The notes under the pieces: model-generated
Databases searched by the model: none
Told to the model about the DNA's origin: nothing
What the model saw: the letters and a program-made list of their open reading frames with translations, nothing else
In this document: one piece after another, positions 38,577 to 46,127 of the stretch
Layout of the letters: each line of letters starts with the position of its first letter
Position numbering within the stretch: the first letter of the stretch is position 1
Assembly (NCBI RefSeq): GCF_017798165.1
Contig: NZ_CP059068.1
Coordinates: forward strand, 2,418,001 to 2,482,000
From: Rhodoferax sp. AJA081-3
GTDB taxonomy: Bacteria; Pseudomonadota; Gammaproteobacteria; Burkholderiales; Burkholderiaceae_C
Length of the DNA stretch: 64,000 nucleotides
Direction of reading: 5' to 3'
Made by a program: the position numbers and the translations under genes

Positions 38577-40615
38577 TGACACAGCCCCCCGCGCGCCCTG
38601 CCCCACCCCCAGCCGAGCAGCAGGCGCTGCTGTACCTGCTGGACACCATGGACGCCGATGCCAGCCAGGTGCAGCGCCACCTGTGGCTGATACGCCTGAT
38701 GGACTGGATACGCGGCGACGGCAGCTCGGCCGACGCCGCGGTGGCCCGGGTGGGCCAGCTGATCACCGCGGTGGAGGCCGACCCGGCCACCACCATACGC
38801 CTGCAAGTCTGGTGGCGCACGCTGCTGGACACAGTGGACGGCACCACCCTGCTGTCCGACTACGGTTTTGCCTCGCGCAATGCTTTTGTCAGCGAGTTGG
38901 TGGAGCGCCTGCACTACAAGCTGCTGCCGGTGTCGCCGGAAACCACGGACGCCTCCGACCTGTTTGCCCTGGTCATGCCCAGCGCGCTGGACGCCGCCTG
39001 GCTGGCGGCCCTGCCCGGCACCTACCTGGAGCGCCTGGCGGAGTTGCTCAGCGCACCCGCCTCTGGCATGCAGGGCGCGGCCCACCCCAAGCTGACCTAC
39101 TGGCAAAACACCCTGCTGGAGGCCATGACCTTTTGCACCAGCCAGATCCGGGCGGCCGGCTTCTCCCCCGAGATACGCCTGCGCATGAGTGTGCGGGCGC
39201 GCGACGCCAGCCCCTTCCACACCCTGGCGTCCGACTTTGACACCCTGCGCGACGCCTGGCTGGCGCAGCTGGACGGCAGCGGCTCGGGCGCCGACCTGGC
39301 GCAGGCCGTGAACCACTTTCGCACCCGCCTGGATGCCTGCCGCAACGCAGCCTCCACGGTCTACACCCACCTGGACGCCCACGGCATCTCGGTGGACCTG
39401 GTATTCCGCCTGCGCCAGCTGCGTGAGCGGGTGATGCGCATCCGCGCCCTGCTGGACTGCCTGCTGGTCGACCCGCCCCATGTTCACACCGCGCTGCTGA
39501 TGTCGCACCTGGCCAGCGTGGGGCAGGACCAGCGCAGCCTGCGCGCCCTGTTTTCCAACAGCACCTCGCTCTTGGCGGCCAAGGTGGCCGAGCGTAGCTC
39601 CGAAGTGGGAGAACACTACATCACCCGCACCCGCAGCGAATACCGCGGCATGCTGCGCAGTGCGGCCGGTGGCGGCGCATTGACGGCGCTCACCACCGGG
39701 CTGAAGTTCGCCATCATGGCTGTGGGGCTCACCGCCTTTTGGAACGGCTTTTGGTCCGGCCTGATGTATGCCGCGAGTTTTGTGCTGATCCAGCTGCTGC
39801 ACTGCACGCTGGCCACCAAACAACCGGCCATGACCGCTCCGGCCATGGCGGCCAAACTGCGCGACTTCTCCGACGCGGGTGCCATGCATGCCTTTGTGGA
39901 CGAGGTGACCCACCTGGTGCGCTCGCAGGTGGCGGCGGTGCTGGGCAATGTGGTGGTGGTGTTCCCCGCCGTGTTGCTGATTTCGGGCGCCATGCAACTG
40001 GCCATCGGCCGGCCCATGATCAGTGCCGAGGCGGCGGCCTACGTTTTCCAGTCGCTGACGCTCTTGGGGCCCTGCCTGCTGTTTGCGGCCTTTACCGGCG
40101 TGTTGTTGTTTGCCTCCAGCATATTGGCCGGCTGGGTGGAAAACTGGTTTGTGCTGCACCGGCTGGACTCGGCCCTGCGCTACAACCCCCACATCACCCG
40201 GCGCCTGGGTGTGGAGCGGGCCGACCGCTGGGCGCTGTTCATGCGGCAGCACATTTCGGGATTTGCTTCGAACATCTCGCTGGGCTTCATGCTGGGCCTG
40301 TTTCCGGCCATCTTCGGATTCTTGGGCCTGGGCCTGGACGTGCGCCACGTCACCCTGTCCACAGGCCAGCTGGCGGCCGCCTGCGCCGCCCTGGGCTGGG
40401 ATGTGGTGCGCAACCCGGCGCTGTGGTGGGCCGTTGCCAGCATTCCCTTCATTGGCGCGCTCAACCTCAGCGTGAGTTTTTACCTGGCCTTCCGCGTGGC
40501 CCTGCAAGCCCATAGCGTGACCGGCCTGGGCCGTGTGCGCATACGCCGTGCGGTGCTGGAGCGCCTGCGCAGTGAGCCCATGAGCTTTTTGCGCCCCGCC
40601 CGCGAAGAAGGCTGA
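38576..40615 (+). CDS. Polytopic membrane protein of the so-called site-specific recombinase (Gcr) family
   Basis: A 679-residue protein that matches the family annotated as site-specific recombinase (SpecificRecomb, after the neisserial gcr gene). The N-terminal half is helical and soluble (RHLWLIRLMDWIRGDGSSAD; RLRQLRERVMRIRALLDCLL); the C-terminal half has about seven membrane helices (KFAIMAVGLTAFWNGFWSGL; VFPAVLLISGAMQLAI; CLLFAAFTGVLLFASSILAG; SLGFMLGLFPAIFGFLGLGL; WAVASIPFIGALNLSVSFYL). I see no tyrosine or serine recombinase motif, so the name is doubtful; an inner-membrane role fits the sequence better. It overlaps apaG (TGATG) and precedes thiL by 12 bp. Confidence 0.75.
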   Translation: MTQPPARPAPPPAEQQALLYLLDTMDADASQVQRHLWLIRLMDWIRGDGSSADAAVARVGQLITAVEADPATTIRLQVWWRTLLDTVDGTTLLSDYGFASRNAFVSELVERLHYKLLPVSPETTDASDLFALVMPSALDAAWLAALPGTYLERLAELLSAPASGMQGAAHPKLTYWQNTLLEAMTFCTSQIRAAGFSPEIRLRMSVRARDASPFHTLASDFDTLRDAWLAQLDGSGSGADLAQAVNHFRTRLDACRNAASTVYTHLDAHGISVDLVFRLRQLRERVMRIRALLDCLLVDPPHVHTALLMSHLASVGQDQRSLRALFSNSTSLLAAKVAERSSEVGEHYITRTRSEYRGMLRSAAGGGALTALTTGLKFAIMAVGLTAFWNGFWSGLMYAASFVLIQLLHCTLATKQPAMTAPAMAAKLRDFSDAGAMHAFVDEVTHLVRSQVAAVLGNVVVVFPAVLLISGAMQLAIGRPMISAEAAAYVFQSLTLLGPCLLFAAFTGVLLFASSILAGWVENWFVLHRLDSALRYNPHITRRLGVERADRWALFMRQHISGFASNISLGFMLGLFPAIFGFLGLGLDVRHVTLSTGQLAAACAALGWDVVRNPALWWAVASIPFIGALNLSVSFYLAFRVALQAHSVTGLGRVRIRRAVLERLRSEPMSFLRPAREEG

Positions 40616-40627
40616 CACGGGGGCCCC

Positions 40628-41674
40628 ATGGGTGAGTTCGAACTGATACGCCGCTTCTTCACCCGGCCCACACCCCGCGCGGTGCTGGGCGTGGGGGACG
40701 ACTGTGCGCTGCTGCAGCCAGGGCCCGGCATGCAACTGGCCATCTCTACCGACATGCTGGTGGCCGGCCGCCACTTTTTTGACAACACCGACCCGCGCCG
40801 CCTGGGCCACAAGGCACTGGCCGTCAACCTGAGCGACCTGGCCGCTTGTGGCGCCAAGCCGCTGGCGTTTACGCTGGCCCTGTCGCTGCCCACCGCCGAT
40901 ACCGACTGGCTGGAACCCTTTGCGGAGGGCCTGCTGGCGCTGGCCGATGCACACAGCTGCGAACTGGTGGGCGGTGACACCACGCAGGGTCCGCTGAACA
41001 TTTGCATCACGGTGTTTGGCGAGGTGCCGGCCGGTCCACCCTTGCGCGCAGGCATGCCCGCCACGCAGGCCCTGCTGCGCGGTGGAGCCCAGGCTGGCGA
41101 CGACATCTATGTGAGCGGCACACTGGGCGATGCGCGGCTTGCACTGGAAGCCTTGCAAGGCCATATTCAGTTGCCCACCGATCTAATGGCCGCAGCCCGT
41201 TTGCGACTGGAGCAGCCCACGCCGCGCGTGGCGTTGGGCCTGGCCCTGCGCGGCGTCGCCAGCGCAGCGGCCGATATCAGCGACGGGCTGCTGGGCGACC
41301 TGGGCCACATCCTGGAACGCTCGGGCGTAGGGGCTACGCTGGACACATCAATTGCTATTACTTTGATAGCTTCACAGGCATATTTCTCGGGGGCTAGAGG
41401 CCAATTTCACCAAAACCCTTCTGAACTGACGGCCTTGCAGTGTGTACTGGGCGGCGGAGACGACTACGAACTGGTGTTCTGCGCCGCACCCGCGCAACGC
41501 GCCGCCGTGTTGGCCGCAGCCCAGGCCAGCGCCACACCGGTCACCCGCGTGGGGCACATCGATGCCCAGCCGGGCCTGCGGCTGGTGGATGCACAGGGCG
41601 CACCCGTGGACCACCACTTTGCTTCCTTTGACCACTTCCGGTCCAACAAGGCCGCCAACACCACTGCACCATGA
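40628..41674 (+). CDS. thiL: Thiamine-monophosphate kinase with an R1-derived insert
   Basis: A 348-residue kinase that converts thiamine phosphate into thiamine diphosphate. The start MGEFELIRRFFTRP, the Mg-binding GVGDDCALLQPG, STDMLVAGRHFF, LSDLAACGAKPLAF and GGDTTQGPL are all normal. Residues about 240-262 (TSIAITLIASQAYFSGARGQ) do not fit the family and are encoded by repeat R1. The insert falls between the last helices and LGGGDDYELVF, probably in a surface loop. The HNH gene begins inside its last codon (ATGA). Confidence 0.93.
   Translation: MGEFELIRRFFTRPTPRAVLGVGDDCALLQPGPGMQLAISTDMLVAGRHFFDNTDPRRLGHKALAVNLSDLAACGAKPLAFTLALSLPTADTDWLEPFAEGLLALADAHSCELVGGDTTQGPLNICITVFGEVPAGPPLRAGMPATQALLRGGAQAGDDIYVSGTLGDARLALEALQGHIQLPTDLMAAARLRLEQPTPRVALGLALRGVASAAADISDGLLGDLGHILERSGVGATLDTSIAITLIASQAYFSGARGQFHQNPSELTALQCVLGGGDDYELVFCAAPAQRAAVLAAAQASATPVTRVGHIDAQPGLRLVDAQGAPVDHHFASFDHFRSNKAANTTAP
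41351..41407 (+). repeat. R1 dispersed repeat, copy d (inside thiL)
   Basis: Perfect head GCTAT/ATAGC (41354-41370), then ATATTTCTCGGGGGCTAGAG followed by GCCAATTT. It reads in frame as GARGQF at its end. This is one of the two clearest copies. Confidence 0.85.
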
Positions 41675-41919
41675 GCCGACTGGGCCACACCCGCGACAAG
41701 ATATACAAAACCGTGGCCCGCCAGCTGCATGGCGTGGTGCCCTGCTGGGTCTGCGGCCTGCCCGTGGCCCCGGCAGACGCCACACTGGAGCACATCAAAC
41801 CCCTGAGCGAGGGTGGCAACAGCCACCTGGAAAATCTGGCCATCAGCCATGCGGTATGCAACCACCAGCGCAGCCGGCCACAGATAATCCCAGCGGAACC
41901 ACCGGAGCCCACACCATGA
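41671..41919 (+). CDS. Small HNH endonuclease-like protein
   Basis: An 82-residue protein with a CxxC zinc knuckle (VPCWVCGLP) followed by the HNH core TLEHIKPLSEGGNSHLENLA and ISHAVCNHQR: His, Asn and His at the expected spacing, plus a second Cys. It is a minimal, stand-alone HNH fold with no partner domain. It is embedded by 4-bp overlaps between thiL and the SRPBCC gene, so it is part of the operon rather than a recent insertion. Its role could be DNA or RNA cleavage or binding; restriction is not implied because no methylase is near. Confidence 0.75.
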   Translation: MSRLGHTRDKIYKTVARQLHGVVPCWVCGLPVAPADATLEHIKPLSEGGNSHLENLAISHAVCNHQRSRPQIIPAEPPEPTP

Positions 41920-42440
41920 CCGAGCCCAAGACCCACGGCCCCGACGCCGTTTTCCACATCAGCCGCACCGTCAACGGCCCGCAGGACGCGGTGTGGAAGG
42001 CCTACACCGAACAAGAGCCGCTGATGCAGTGGTTTGGCCCCAGCGGCTTCTCCATGCCAGTCAGCCACTTTGACCTGCGCCCCGGCGGCATCTTCCACTA
42101 CTGCCTGCGCACACCCACCGGTTTTGAGATGTGGGGCAAGTGGACCTTTGTCACCATCGACGCACCCCACACCCTGTCCATGGTGGTGGCCTTCTCGGAC
42201 GCCAACGCTGGCCTCACCCGCCACCCCATGTCGCCCGCCTGGCCGCTGCAAACCCTGTCGACCACCACCTTTGAAGCGGTAGAGGTCGACCAGACGCGCA
42301 TCCACATCGCCTGGGAGCCCTACCAGTCCAATGCGGACGAGATAGCCGTCTTCACCGCTGGCCATGCCTCCATGGCCCAGGGCTGCAAAGCCAGTTTTGA
42401 ACAACTGGACGCCTACCTGGCGCAGCTGCCCCGCATATGA
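41916..42440 (+). CDS. SRPBCC (AHSA1-type) domain protein
   Basis: A 174-residue single-domain protein of the START/Bet v1 fold: FHISRTVNGPQDAVWKAYTE, LMQWFGPSGFSMPV, FDLRPGGIFHYCLRTPTGFE and GWEP-like late strands are typical of the AHSA1 group. Such proteins bind hydrophobic ligands or act on Hsp90; the ligand here is unknown. The start is the ATG at 41916, which overlaps the stop of the HNH gene. It also overlaps pgpA by 4 bp. Confidence 0.85.
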   Translation: MTEPKTHGPDAVFHISRTVNGPQDAVWKAYTEQEPLMQWFGPSGFSMPVSHFDLRPGGIFHYCLRTPTGFEMWGKWTFVTIDAPHTLSMVVAFSDANAGLTRHPMSPAWPLQTLSTTTFEAVEVDQTRIHIAWEPYQSNADEIAVFTAGHASMAQGCKASFEQLDAYLAQLPRI

Positions 42441-43030
42441 CCACCAGGCCCGACCCGCTTGCCGACCCGGTGACCGTGTTCCCGGTGGATAGCGGGCGCC
42501 CGCCACCCATCGCCCGGCCGACAGTGCGTTTTCTGCTGGCCCACCCCGCACACTGGATCGCACTGGGCTTTGGCTCCGGCCTGTCACGCATCGCACCCGG
42601 CACCGCGGGCACGTTGTGGGCCTGGGTGGCCTTTCTGGTTCTGGCGCCCTGGATGAACGACCTGCGCTGGGCCGTGCTGATTGGCATCAGCCTGCCACTG
42701 GGCTGGTGGGCCAGCACCGTCACCGCACGCCACATGGGTGTGCTGGACCCCGGCAGCATTGTGTGGGACGAGGTGGTGGCCTTCTGGCTGGTGTTGTGGC
42801 TGGTCATGCCCGCCGGGCTGGTGGGCCAGGTCATGGCCTTTGGCCTGTTCCGTTTTTTTGACGCGGTCAAACCCGGCCCCGTGGGCTGGGCCGACGCGCT
42901 GTACCACCACCTGGACCCCACCAGCGACCCTGGAGCCTGGCGCAAAGCGGGCTTTGGCATCATGCTGGACGACCTCGTGGCGGCGGGCTGCACGGTGCTG
43001 GTGATTGCCGTGTGGAGGTTTGCCACATGA
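42437..43030 (+). CDS. pgpA: Phosphatidylglycerophosphatase A
   Basis: A 197-residue inner-membrane phosphatase that makes phosphatidylglycerol. The core IALGFGSGLSRIAPGTAGTL, GVLDPGSIVWDEVVAF and RFFDAVKPGPVGWAD, with its conserved acidic residues, matches PgpA, and four hydrophobic segments follow the usual order. It overlaps its neighbours on both sides by 4 bp. Confidence 0.95.
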   Translation: MTTRPDPLADPVTVFPVDSGRPPPIARPTVRFLLAHPAHWIALGFGSGLSRIAPGTAGTLWAWVAFLVLAPWMNDLRWAVLIGISLPLGWWASTVTARHMGVLDPGSIVWDEVVAFWLVLWLVMPAGLVGQVMAFGLFRFFDAVKPGPVGWADALYHHLDPTSDPGAWRKAGFGIMLDDLVAAGCTVLVIAVWRFAT

Positions 43031-43554
43031 CCCCATCACCATCCAATTCGCTATCAAAAAAAGAGCTGACTATTGATATTTCACGGGGGCTAGTGGCCAA
43101 TTTCCTTCTCAGCCATCAGTGGAAACTGGCCACCGCCGAAAGCTGCACCGGTGGCCTGATCGCCGCCTGCTGCACCGATGTGGCCGGCTCCAGCGACTGG
43201 TTTGACCGCGGTTTTGTAACCTACTCCAACGCCGCCAAGACCGAGATGTTGGGCGTGGACGCCGCGCTGATAACCGAGCACGGCGCCGTCAGCGAACCCG
43301 TGGCCCGCGCCATGGCCCAAGGCGCCCTGCAACACTCCGCCGCCCAGGTGGCCTTAGCCGTAACCGGTGTAGCCGGCCCGGGTGGCGGCAGCCCCGCCAA
43401 ACCAGTGGGCACCGTCTGGCTGGGCTGGGCCACACCCGCCGGTGTGGTCACCGAACTGCACCACTTTGCCGGTGACCGAGCCCAGGTGCGTGCCGCCACC
43501 GTGCAGCACGCGCTCCAGCGTTTGTTGGAGCTACTGCAGGCCATAAAAACTTAG
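43027..43554 (+). CDS. pncC: CinA C-terminal domain protein (nicotinamide-nucleotide amidase)
   Basis: A 175-residue, single-domain CinA_C protein that converts NMN to nicotinate mononucleotide. The motifs LATAESCTGGLIAACCTDVAG with the catalytic Ser and Cys-Thr, VTYSNAAKTEMLGV, and GVAGPGGGSPAKPVGTVWLG are intact. Residues about 6-25 (SNSLSKKELTIDISRGLVAN) are not conserved and are encoded by repeat R1. The ATG at 43027 overlaps the pgpA stop, so the repeat is inside the gene rather than before it. It is followed by the R2 hairpin. Confidence 0.9.
   Translation: MTPSPSNSLSKKELTIDISRGLVANFLLSHQWKLATAESCTGGLIAACCTDVAGSSDWFDRGFVTYSNAAKTEMLGVDAALITEHGAVSEPVARAMAQGALQHSAAQVALAVTGVAGPGGGSPAKPVGTVWLGWATPAGVVTELHHFAGDRAQVRAATVQHALQRLLELLQAIKT
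43045..43103 (+). repeat. R1 dispersed repeat, copy e (N-terminal codons of cinA/pncC)
   Basis: The head CTATCAAAAAAAGAG carries only half of the usual palindrome, followed by the full tail ATTTCACGGGGGCTAGTGG and CCAATTT. It reads in a different frame from thiL (RGLVANF). Confidence 0.8.
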
Positions 43555-43596
43555 CCCCCACGTGTCCCCATGGGAAGGGCCCGCAGAGAAGCCAAA

Positions 43597-43691
43597 GGCG
43601 TCTGGGCGCCAGGGCGTTCTGCGCAGGTAAAAGGAGGAGCCCGCGCAGCGGGCGGGGGACACGGAGCAGAACGCCCTGGCGCCCAGACGCC
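43597..43691. repeat. R2 hairpin element, copy a
   Basis: Two perfect 26-base arms (43597-43622 and 43666-43691), beginning GGCGTCTGGGCGCC, enclose a core that itself holds an inner hairpin GCCCGC/GCGGGC. The core from 43621 on is identical over 44 nt to the copy at 59912-60004. It lies between cinA and the convergent Acg-type gene and may serve as a two-way terminator, although no U runs flank it. Confidence 0.85.
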
Positions 43692-43717
43692 GCCCCCCAC
43701 CCGCACACAACCACACG

Positions 43718-44974
43718 TTAAGCCCGAATGAAATCCTGAAGCCGACGCCGCGGTGCAGGCTCCACCGCCGCCGCATACCCCACCCGCGCCCACATCTGCA
43801 CCGTCTCACCCGGCGCCGTAGCACCGGCCAAGGTGTGGATATCGGCATAAGTCTGCTGTTGCTCCACATACTCCTGCAGCGCCTGGGACAGCGGGTGCAT
43901 GGCCAGACCCTGGGCCGTGGCGGCCAACTGCGCACGGACATAGGCGCGGCCCGCGTTGACCTGGGTCACGCGGTCGTTGCCCGGCGTCACCAACCACCAG
44001 AAGCCGGGGGTGGACTCCAGCTTGGCGTCAAAAGCCTTGATCTGGCTGGTGGTGGCATACGAATCGGGCGCGGGCGCCTGGCTGCGGTCAAACAGGCCCA
44101 ACCGGTCCATGGCCACCACCATGGGTGCGGTCAACGAAACGCCGTCGCGGTGGGTGGCAATTTCGGACTGCCCCACGCGCAGCACGTCAAACGACTCCAT
44201 GATGGTGCGTGGCACCGTCAGCTCGATGCGCCAGGCATCCCGTGCGATGCGGCGGTGGGCTGCCAATACGGACGCGCCCTGCTCCACCCCGGCAAACCCC
44301 ACACGCGCACCCTGCAACCCCACCGCCGCAGCACCAGCCATGGCGTCCCAGGCTGCAGCCGGCACCGGGCGGGCCAGGTCATAACTGTTGCGGTTGGTAT
44401 GGCGGCGCAAGATCTGCGCAAACAACGGGTCTTTGGCGACACTGCTATCGGGTGTCAGCCGCACGGTAGCGACCGGGCGTGTATCCAGCGTGGCAGGGCC
44501 AAACCGGCCTTGGGGGAACAGCTCAATATCGGCTCGCAAACCCCGCTCACGGGCGGCTATGTCCAGCAGCTCCAGAAACGTGCCGTGGCTCATCATGATC
44601 TGGCGCGACAGCGGATCGGTCTGCGGCAGCAGGCGTTTCAGATCGCAGTACAGCGTGATCTGGCCGGGCGTGCCCAGGTCGGCCACCCAGGACTGCAGGT
44701 TGTGTGAGTGGGGCGCCAGGATGGCGTAGCCCAGCAGCCAGCGCCGCACGTCGGTAGCGGCGCCCACAACAGCGCCCGGGCCGGCCCAGGCTTCAATCGC
44801 CTCCGGCGGCATGGTTGGGGCACAGCCGGACAAACCGACCGTGCCCGCGGCTGCCATGGCAGACACCACACCACCACCGACCAGGCGTATGAAGTGCCGG
44901 CGTTGCAAGGGCTGGCCTCGGGTGGGGTTGGAAGAACCAATGGGGTTGGGTGGAAAGTGCATGGGGAAGTGCAT
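43718..44974 (-). CDS. Acg-type FMN-binding oxidoreductase, Tat-exported
   Basis: A 418-residue protein with a twin-arginine signal (LQRRHFIRLVGGGVVSAMAA) ending in a lipobox-like LSGCA, so it is probably a membrane-anchored periplasmic or Tat-lipidated protein. The body belongs to the nitroreductase-like Acg group (APHSHNLQSWVADLGTPG; RRHTNRNSYDLARPV; WWLVTPGNDRVTQVNAGRAY). The function of the group is unknown; FMN binding has been predicted. It lies 15 bp after the SDR-type oxidoreductase, with which it is cotranscribed, and both are divergent from a LysR gene. Confidence 0.75.
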   Translation of the reverse strand: MHFPMHFPPNPIGSSNPTRGQPLQRRHFIRLVGGGVVSAMAAAGTVGLSGCAPTMPPEAIEAWAGPGAVVGAATDVRRWLLGYAILAPHSHNLQSWVADLGTPGQITLYCDLKRLLPQTDPLSRQIMMSHGTFLELLDIAARERGLRADIELFPQGRFGPATLDTRPVATVRLTPDSSVAKDPLFAQILRRHTNRNSYDLARPVPAAAWDAMAGAAAVGLQGARVGFAGVEQGASVLAAHRRIARDAWRIELTVPRTIMESFDVLRVGQSEIATHRDGVSLTAPMVVAMDRLGLFDRSQAPAPDSYATTSQIKAFDAKLESTPGFWWLVTPGNDRVTQVNAGRAYVRAQLAATAQGLAMHPLSQALQEYVEQQQTYADIHTLAGATAPGETVQMWARVGYAAAVEPAPRRRLQDFIRA

Positions 44975-44989
44975 GGAGGTGCTCCGGGA

Positions 44990-46027
44990 TCAGTGGATGG
45001 GCTTGGGTTGTGCGGTTGGCTGCGCAGCAGGGCGCACAGCGCCCACCGGCGGGCCGGGAATCAACCCCAGATCGACCAGCGCGGCCTGTGTGGCCTGGGC
45101 CAGGGGCGTGTGCGGCTCGGGACCGATCAACGCGGTGAGTTTGTCATTGGCCAGTGCATGGGGGGTGAACCACAGGTAACGCATCTCCAGCAGCGCCGCC
45201 CAGCTGGCCACCAACAGCGCACCGATGCGGATGACGGGCCAGGGCAGTTGCGCCATCTTGAGCGCCGCACCGGGCTTGCCCCAGGCCTGGGCCTGGGCAA
45301 TAGGGGCCAGCACATCCGACCACCGTTGGCCGGTGATGCGGTGGCCGGCAAAATGCAAGACCTCAAAGGCGGGCAACGCGGCGCGCCGCTGTGCCACGGC
45401 CACAAAGGCACGGGCCAGGTCCGGCAGGTAGGCCCAGGCCCGGGACACTTCGGGTGCACCGGGGTAGGTGAACAACCCTTTGCGGATGTTCTTGACCAGG
45501 ACCGTATCAAACCAGGTGCCGCTGCCGCTGCCAAAAAAGTCGCCCGCACGGATGACGATGCTGGGTACTCCGCTGTGTTGCAAGCGCTGCTCCATGGCGA
45601 TGCGGATCTGACCCTTGACCGTGCCCGCCGACTGGGGCGTGTTTTCACGCAGCACGGCTGGCATGCTGGCGCCAAAGTTGTAGACATTGCCTGGCACCAT
45701 CAGCGTGGCACCCAGTGCACGGGTGATGGTGATGGCCGCGTCGATCATGGGCAGCACCTGGGTTTGCCAAGCCTTGTTGGTGTAAGCGGGGTTGAGGGCG
45801 TGCACCACCACGCTGGCGCCTTGCGCGGCCTGGGCCAAGGCATGGGAGTCGTACGGGTCTATGGCCAACCATTCGATGGACGACGGCTCGGTCGGGAGGA
45901 CGGCCCCCGGACGGGTCTGCCCCAGTACACGCCAGCCGGCCTGGGCAAACGCACGGGCGACCGCCAGGCCAAAACGGCCGCGGGCGCCGAGTACCAGAAC
46001 GGTGTTGGCGGTGTTGGGGATGTGCAT
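44990..46027 (-). CDS. NAD(P)-binding epimerase/dehydratase-type oxidoreductase
   Basis: A 345-residue extended SDR-like protein. The nucleotide-binding motif VLVLGARGRFGLAVARAF is at residues about 8-25; VVVHALNPAY and VYNFGASMPAV replace the usual catalytic Tyr-x-x-x-Lys, which I do not see, so it may be a non-catalytic or atypical member (NAD(P)H-binding sensor or epimerase-like). The start is the ATG at 46027 (MHIPNTANTV), after which the fold begins at once. It is divergent from the LysR gene and probably regulated by it. Confidence 0.75.
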   Translation of the reverse strand: MHIPNTANTVLVLGARGRFGLAVARAFAQAGWRVLGQTRPGAVLPTEPSSIEWLAIDPYDSHALAQAAQGASVVVHALNPAYTNKAWQTQVLPMIDAAITITRALGATLMVPGNVYNFGASMPAVLRENTPQSAGTVKGQIRIAMEQRLQHSGVPSIVIRAGDFFGSGSGTWFDTVLVKNIRKGLFTYPGAPEVSRAWAYLPDLARAFVAVAQRRAALPAFEVLHFAGHRITGQRWSDVLAPIAQAQAWGKPGAALKMAQLPWPVIRIGALLVASWAALLEMRYLWFTPHALANDKLTALIGPEPHTPLAQATQAALVDLGLIPGPPVGAVRPAAQPTAQPKPIH

Positions 46028-46079
46028 GCTGCCTCCAGGTGTGGTTGATAGAGGCATTGTTAAAACTTTCAGCCATTCA

Positions 46080-46118
46080 CACAATTGCATATATGCTTAC
46101 AACAGCTATGCAATTGTG
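46080..46118. promoter_or_regulatory. Probable LysR operator in the divergent spacer
   Basis: A perfect 11-base inverted repeat CACAATTGCAT/ATGCAATTGTG is separated by 17 bases and centred between the divergent oxidoreductase and LysR starts (46027 and 46128). Position, AT-rich centre and dyad match a LysR-type binding site. Confidence 0.8.
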
Positions 46119-46127
46119 AACACCGCC

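Noticed and set aside
38576..40615. Integrase or recombinase marking a mobile island
   Set aside because: The family name suggests it, but the protein is polytopic and lacks recombinase active-site residues, and the flanking genes are housekeeping genes with no attachment site.
38261..41164. Open frame of 967 codons opposite apaG, the Gcr-like gene and thiL
   Set aside because: It spans three real genes on the other strand and has the low-complexity Gln/His/Gly composition of a GC-rich antisense frame.
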